This document shows, piece after piece, positions 6,782 to 7,818 of a stretch of 7,818 nt of DNA. The position numbers were made by a program, and so were the translations under genes. The DNA comes from Actinomycetota bacterium (GTDB taxonomy: Bacteria; Actinomycetota; Humimicrobiia; Humimicrobiales; Humimicrobiaceae). The notes under the pieces are model-generated. The model was not told the DNA's origin, did not search any database, and was given only the letters and a program-made list of their open reading frames with translations. Each line of letters begins with the position of its first letter. Within the stretch, counting starts at the first letter, position 1. The stretch covers positions 1-7,818 of the forward strand of contig JAMCVO010000774.1 in NCBI GenBank assembly GCA_023475715.1, in the 5' to 3' direction.

Positions 6782-6804
6782 AAAAAAAGAGCCCTTTCGA
6801 GCTC
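6782..6804 (-). terminator. Rho-independent terminator in the methyltransferase leader
   Basis: On the minus strand GAGCTC, a GAAA loop and GGGCTC form a 6-bp hairpin (one G-T wobble) closed by a stable GNRA-type tetraloop and followed at once by seven T. The stem arms are 6804-6799 and 6794-6789 and the T run is 6788-6782. It lies downstream of the predicted promoter and only 10 bases before the ParB-methylase ATG, so it would stop transcripts of about 60 nt unless read through. Confidence 0.75.
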
Positions 6805-6827
6805 GTTGAATGTTAAATTTTGTTTTT

Positions 6828-6863
6828 GTAGATACCTCTACGTATATTAAAATATTACCTCTA
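6828..6863. promoter_or_regulatory. Candidate operator: palindrome at the transcript start plus a repeated octamer
   Basis: The minus strand has GTAGA-GGTA-TCTAC, a perfect 5-bp inverted repeat at 6841-6828, covering the predicted transcript start. The octamer TAGAGGTA within it (6840-6833) recurs at 6863-6856 inside the promoter spacer, 23 bases away, about two helical turns. A repressor or activator bound here would directly control the promoter. The repeats are short, so chance is possible. Confidence 0.45.
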
Positions 6864-6877
6864 AAAGACTTTGTCAA
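6849..6877 (-). promoter_or_regulatory. Sigma-70-type promoter for the methyltransferase/packaging operon
   Basis: On the minus strand a perfect -35 box TTGACA (6877-6872) is followed by a 17-base spacer and a -10 box TATTTT (6854-6849, four of six matches to TATAAT). The start of transcription would be near 6842. It lies just after the end of the 81-aa gene and is the only promoter-like sequence I noticed in the window, consistent with one long downstream operon. Confidence 0.7.
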
Positions 6878-6889
6878 GTATTTTATTTT

Positions 6890-7135
6890 TCATTTGAGCT
6901 TAACTAATTCATAAATTCTCGGAATATAGTATTCAATTAAGTCATCAAGTTCTACTTTTAAAGCAAGGATTTTTATATTTGTCGGACAATCCTCTGCATC
7001 TTTTAGCTTTCTTGCAAACTTAATATATCCTTCTTGGTATTTCTCCGGAATATAAACTTCGCTTGACAGGATTCTATACGCTTCTGCCAAGCGAATAATT
7101 CTATCTTCTTCAGGAGTAATTTTATCCTTCTTCAT
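6890..7135 (-). CDS. Unrecognised small phage protein (81 aa)
   Basis: This 81-aa protein starts MKKDKITPEEDRIIRLAEAYRI and looks mostly helical, charged, with no membrane segment or signal peptide. The C-terminal part (about 50-81) has alternating hydrophobic residues (IKILALKVELDDLIEYYIPRIYELVKLK) that could form an amphipathic helix for oligomerisation. The ATG overlaps the stop of the upstream gene as TAATG and lacks its own strong ribosome site, so translation is probably coupled. It is the last gene before the operon promoter. I do not recognise the family. By position (last small gene before the packaging operon) a regulator of late expression is possible but unsupported. Confidence 0.65.
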   Translation of the reverse strand: MKKDKITPEEDRIIRLAEAYRILSSEVYIPEKYQEGYIKFARKLKDAEDCPTNIKILALKVELDDLIEYYIPRIYELVKLK

Positions 7136-7446
7136 TATGCCATATCGTCATAATCTATTTTTTTGTCAGTCTCCCTAGTATTTTCCTTTTTCTTCTTTGC
7201 CAACCACTTATCCATACTTACTTTTTTACGTCTCTTTTTTTCTTCGGGTGTCAATGTTCCATAACCTGCTCTTTGCTTTTTTAGTCTGGATTCTTTCTCC
7301 TGATTTTTTACTTGTTCTCCTTCATCAAACATTTCCAGTACAATATCTAGAGCCTTGATTTTTTCATCAATTATAGTTCTTTCCTCCAGCAGCCTTTCCT
7401 TAGTCACCTTTATTGCTGCTATACAAATACCATTGTTTATACTCAT
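7135..7446 (-). CDS. Unrecognised small basic coiled-coil-like protein (103 aa)
   Basis: The start at 7446 (MSINNGICIAAIKVTK) is preferred because AGGGAGGAA sits just before it. An ATG at 7461 would overlap the preceding stop as ATGA and add MKGGN, but it has no ribosome site of its own. Residues about 14-45 (VTKERLLEERTIIDEKIKAL and following) look like a helix or short coiled coil. Residues about 50-85 are very rich in Lys and Arg (TPEEKKRRKKVSMDKWLAKKKK), which suggests nucleic-acid binding, and the tail KIDYDDMA is acidic. No family is recognised. Confidence 0.65.
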   Translation of the reverse strand: MSINNGICIAAIKVTKERLLEERTIIDEKIKALDIVLEMFDEGEQVKNQEKESRLKKQRAGYGTLTPEEKKRRKKVSMDKWLAKKKKENTRETDKKIDYDDMA

Positions 7447-7457
7447 ATTTCCTCCCT

Positions 7458-7673
7458 TCATATTGTTTGATTTTTTTTCATCATCGTGTCATAAAACTTA
7501 AATTCAGCTTCTTCCGGTAAAATAACTTTTGCTGATGTTTTTAACCTACTGTGAATAGGCTCACCAATAGCCTCTAATAAGAAATTTATCCGCTCCAAGT
7601 TTTCAGATGACAAAAGATTTACTATTTTAAAACCATCATCTTCAGTTATCTGTTTATGCAGTTTGTATTTCAT
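7458..7673 (-). CDS. Unrecognised small phage protein (71 aa)
   Basis: This 71-aa protein starts MKYKLHKQITEDDGFKIVNLL and has no motif I recognise. The middle (NLERINFLLEAIGEPIHSRLK) is helical and amphipathic; there is no membrane segment. Its ATG overlaps the upstream stop as ATGA and its own stop overlaps a possible downstream ATG in the same way, so it belongs to a translationally coupled chain of small genes. Reality of the gene rests on this overlap pattern and an open frame on the strand of all other genes. Confidence 0.6.
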   Translation of the reverse strand: MKYKLHKQITEDDGFKIVNLLSSENLERINFLLEAIGEPIHSRLKTSAKVILPEEAEFKFYDTMMKKNQTI

Positions 7674-7818
7674 AACTGTTTTATTTTTTTCTTCAGCTCG
7701 TGATATTCTTCAATAGTCTCCGCCATTATGCAGAAATCCTGTATTGTGATTGCAACCAAGATGTCGCTATAATCTTCCCTTAAGATCATCCCTGGAATCT
7801 GTGAACCAGGTATTATTC
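7670..7818 (-). CDS. Unrecognised gene, partial (5' end outside window)
   Basis: An open frame of 48 codons enters from the window edge and ends with TGA at 7672-7670. The visible protein runs IIPGSQIPGMILREDYSDIL and on to a charged helical C-terminus (AETIEEYHELKKKIKQL). The stop overlaps the next start as ATGA, as in the neighbouring genes. Its true start is outside the window or could be an internal Met. Function cannot be judged. Confidence 0.55.
   Translation of the reverse strand, partial: IIPGSQIPGMILREDYSDILVAITIQDFCIMAETIEEYHELKKKIKQL

Overview
The window is part of a tailed-phage or prophage genome (Caudoviricetes-type). Every supported gene is read on the minus strand, so transcription runs from high to low coordinates. 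The DNA is AT-rich and start codons are often preceded by AGGAGG-like ribosome sites. The ParB-methylase/small terminase/large terminase order resembles phages of low-GC Firmicutes. That host assignment is an inference from family resemblance only.

Layout in transcription order: (1) 7818-6890 holds four small unrecognised genes joined by ATGA/TAATG-type overlaps; the first runs off the window edge. (2) 6889-6772 is the only real intergenic region. It holds a promoter with a perfect TTGACA -35 box, a palindrome at the predicted transcript start, and then a GAAA-loop terminator ending about 10 nt before the next start codon. (3) 6771-5455 is a ParB-domain/N6-adenine methyltransferase locus, broken by two long G tracts (G16 and G15 on the coding strand) lying in an imperfect tandem repeat of about 50 bp. 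(4) 5468-5073 is a probable small terminase subunit and 5137-3707 an intact large terminase with ATPase and nuclease motifs. (5) 3698-2520 is a GT-B-type glycosyltransferase set inside the packaging genes. (6) 2544-92 is a portal gene broken by an exact, out-of-frame 839-bp tandem duplication. (7) 99-1 is the start of another gene with a GTG start and a strong ribosome site, cut by the window edge.

The genes from the methyltransferase onward look like one tightly packed late operon: modify DNA, recognise and package it, and build the portal vertex. A short leader with a terminator at its head suggests control by attenuation or antitermination, as in lambda late transcription. Two independent gene-breaking duplications within 8 kb mean either a decayed or switchable phage, or assembly error. 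The sequence alone cannot separate these. Removing one copy of each repeat restores a 537-aa portal and a 421-aa methyltransferase.
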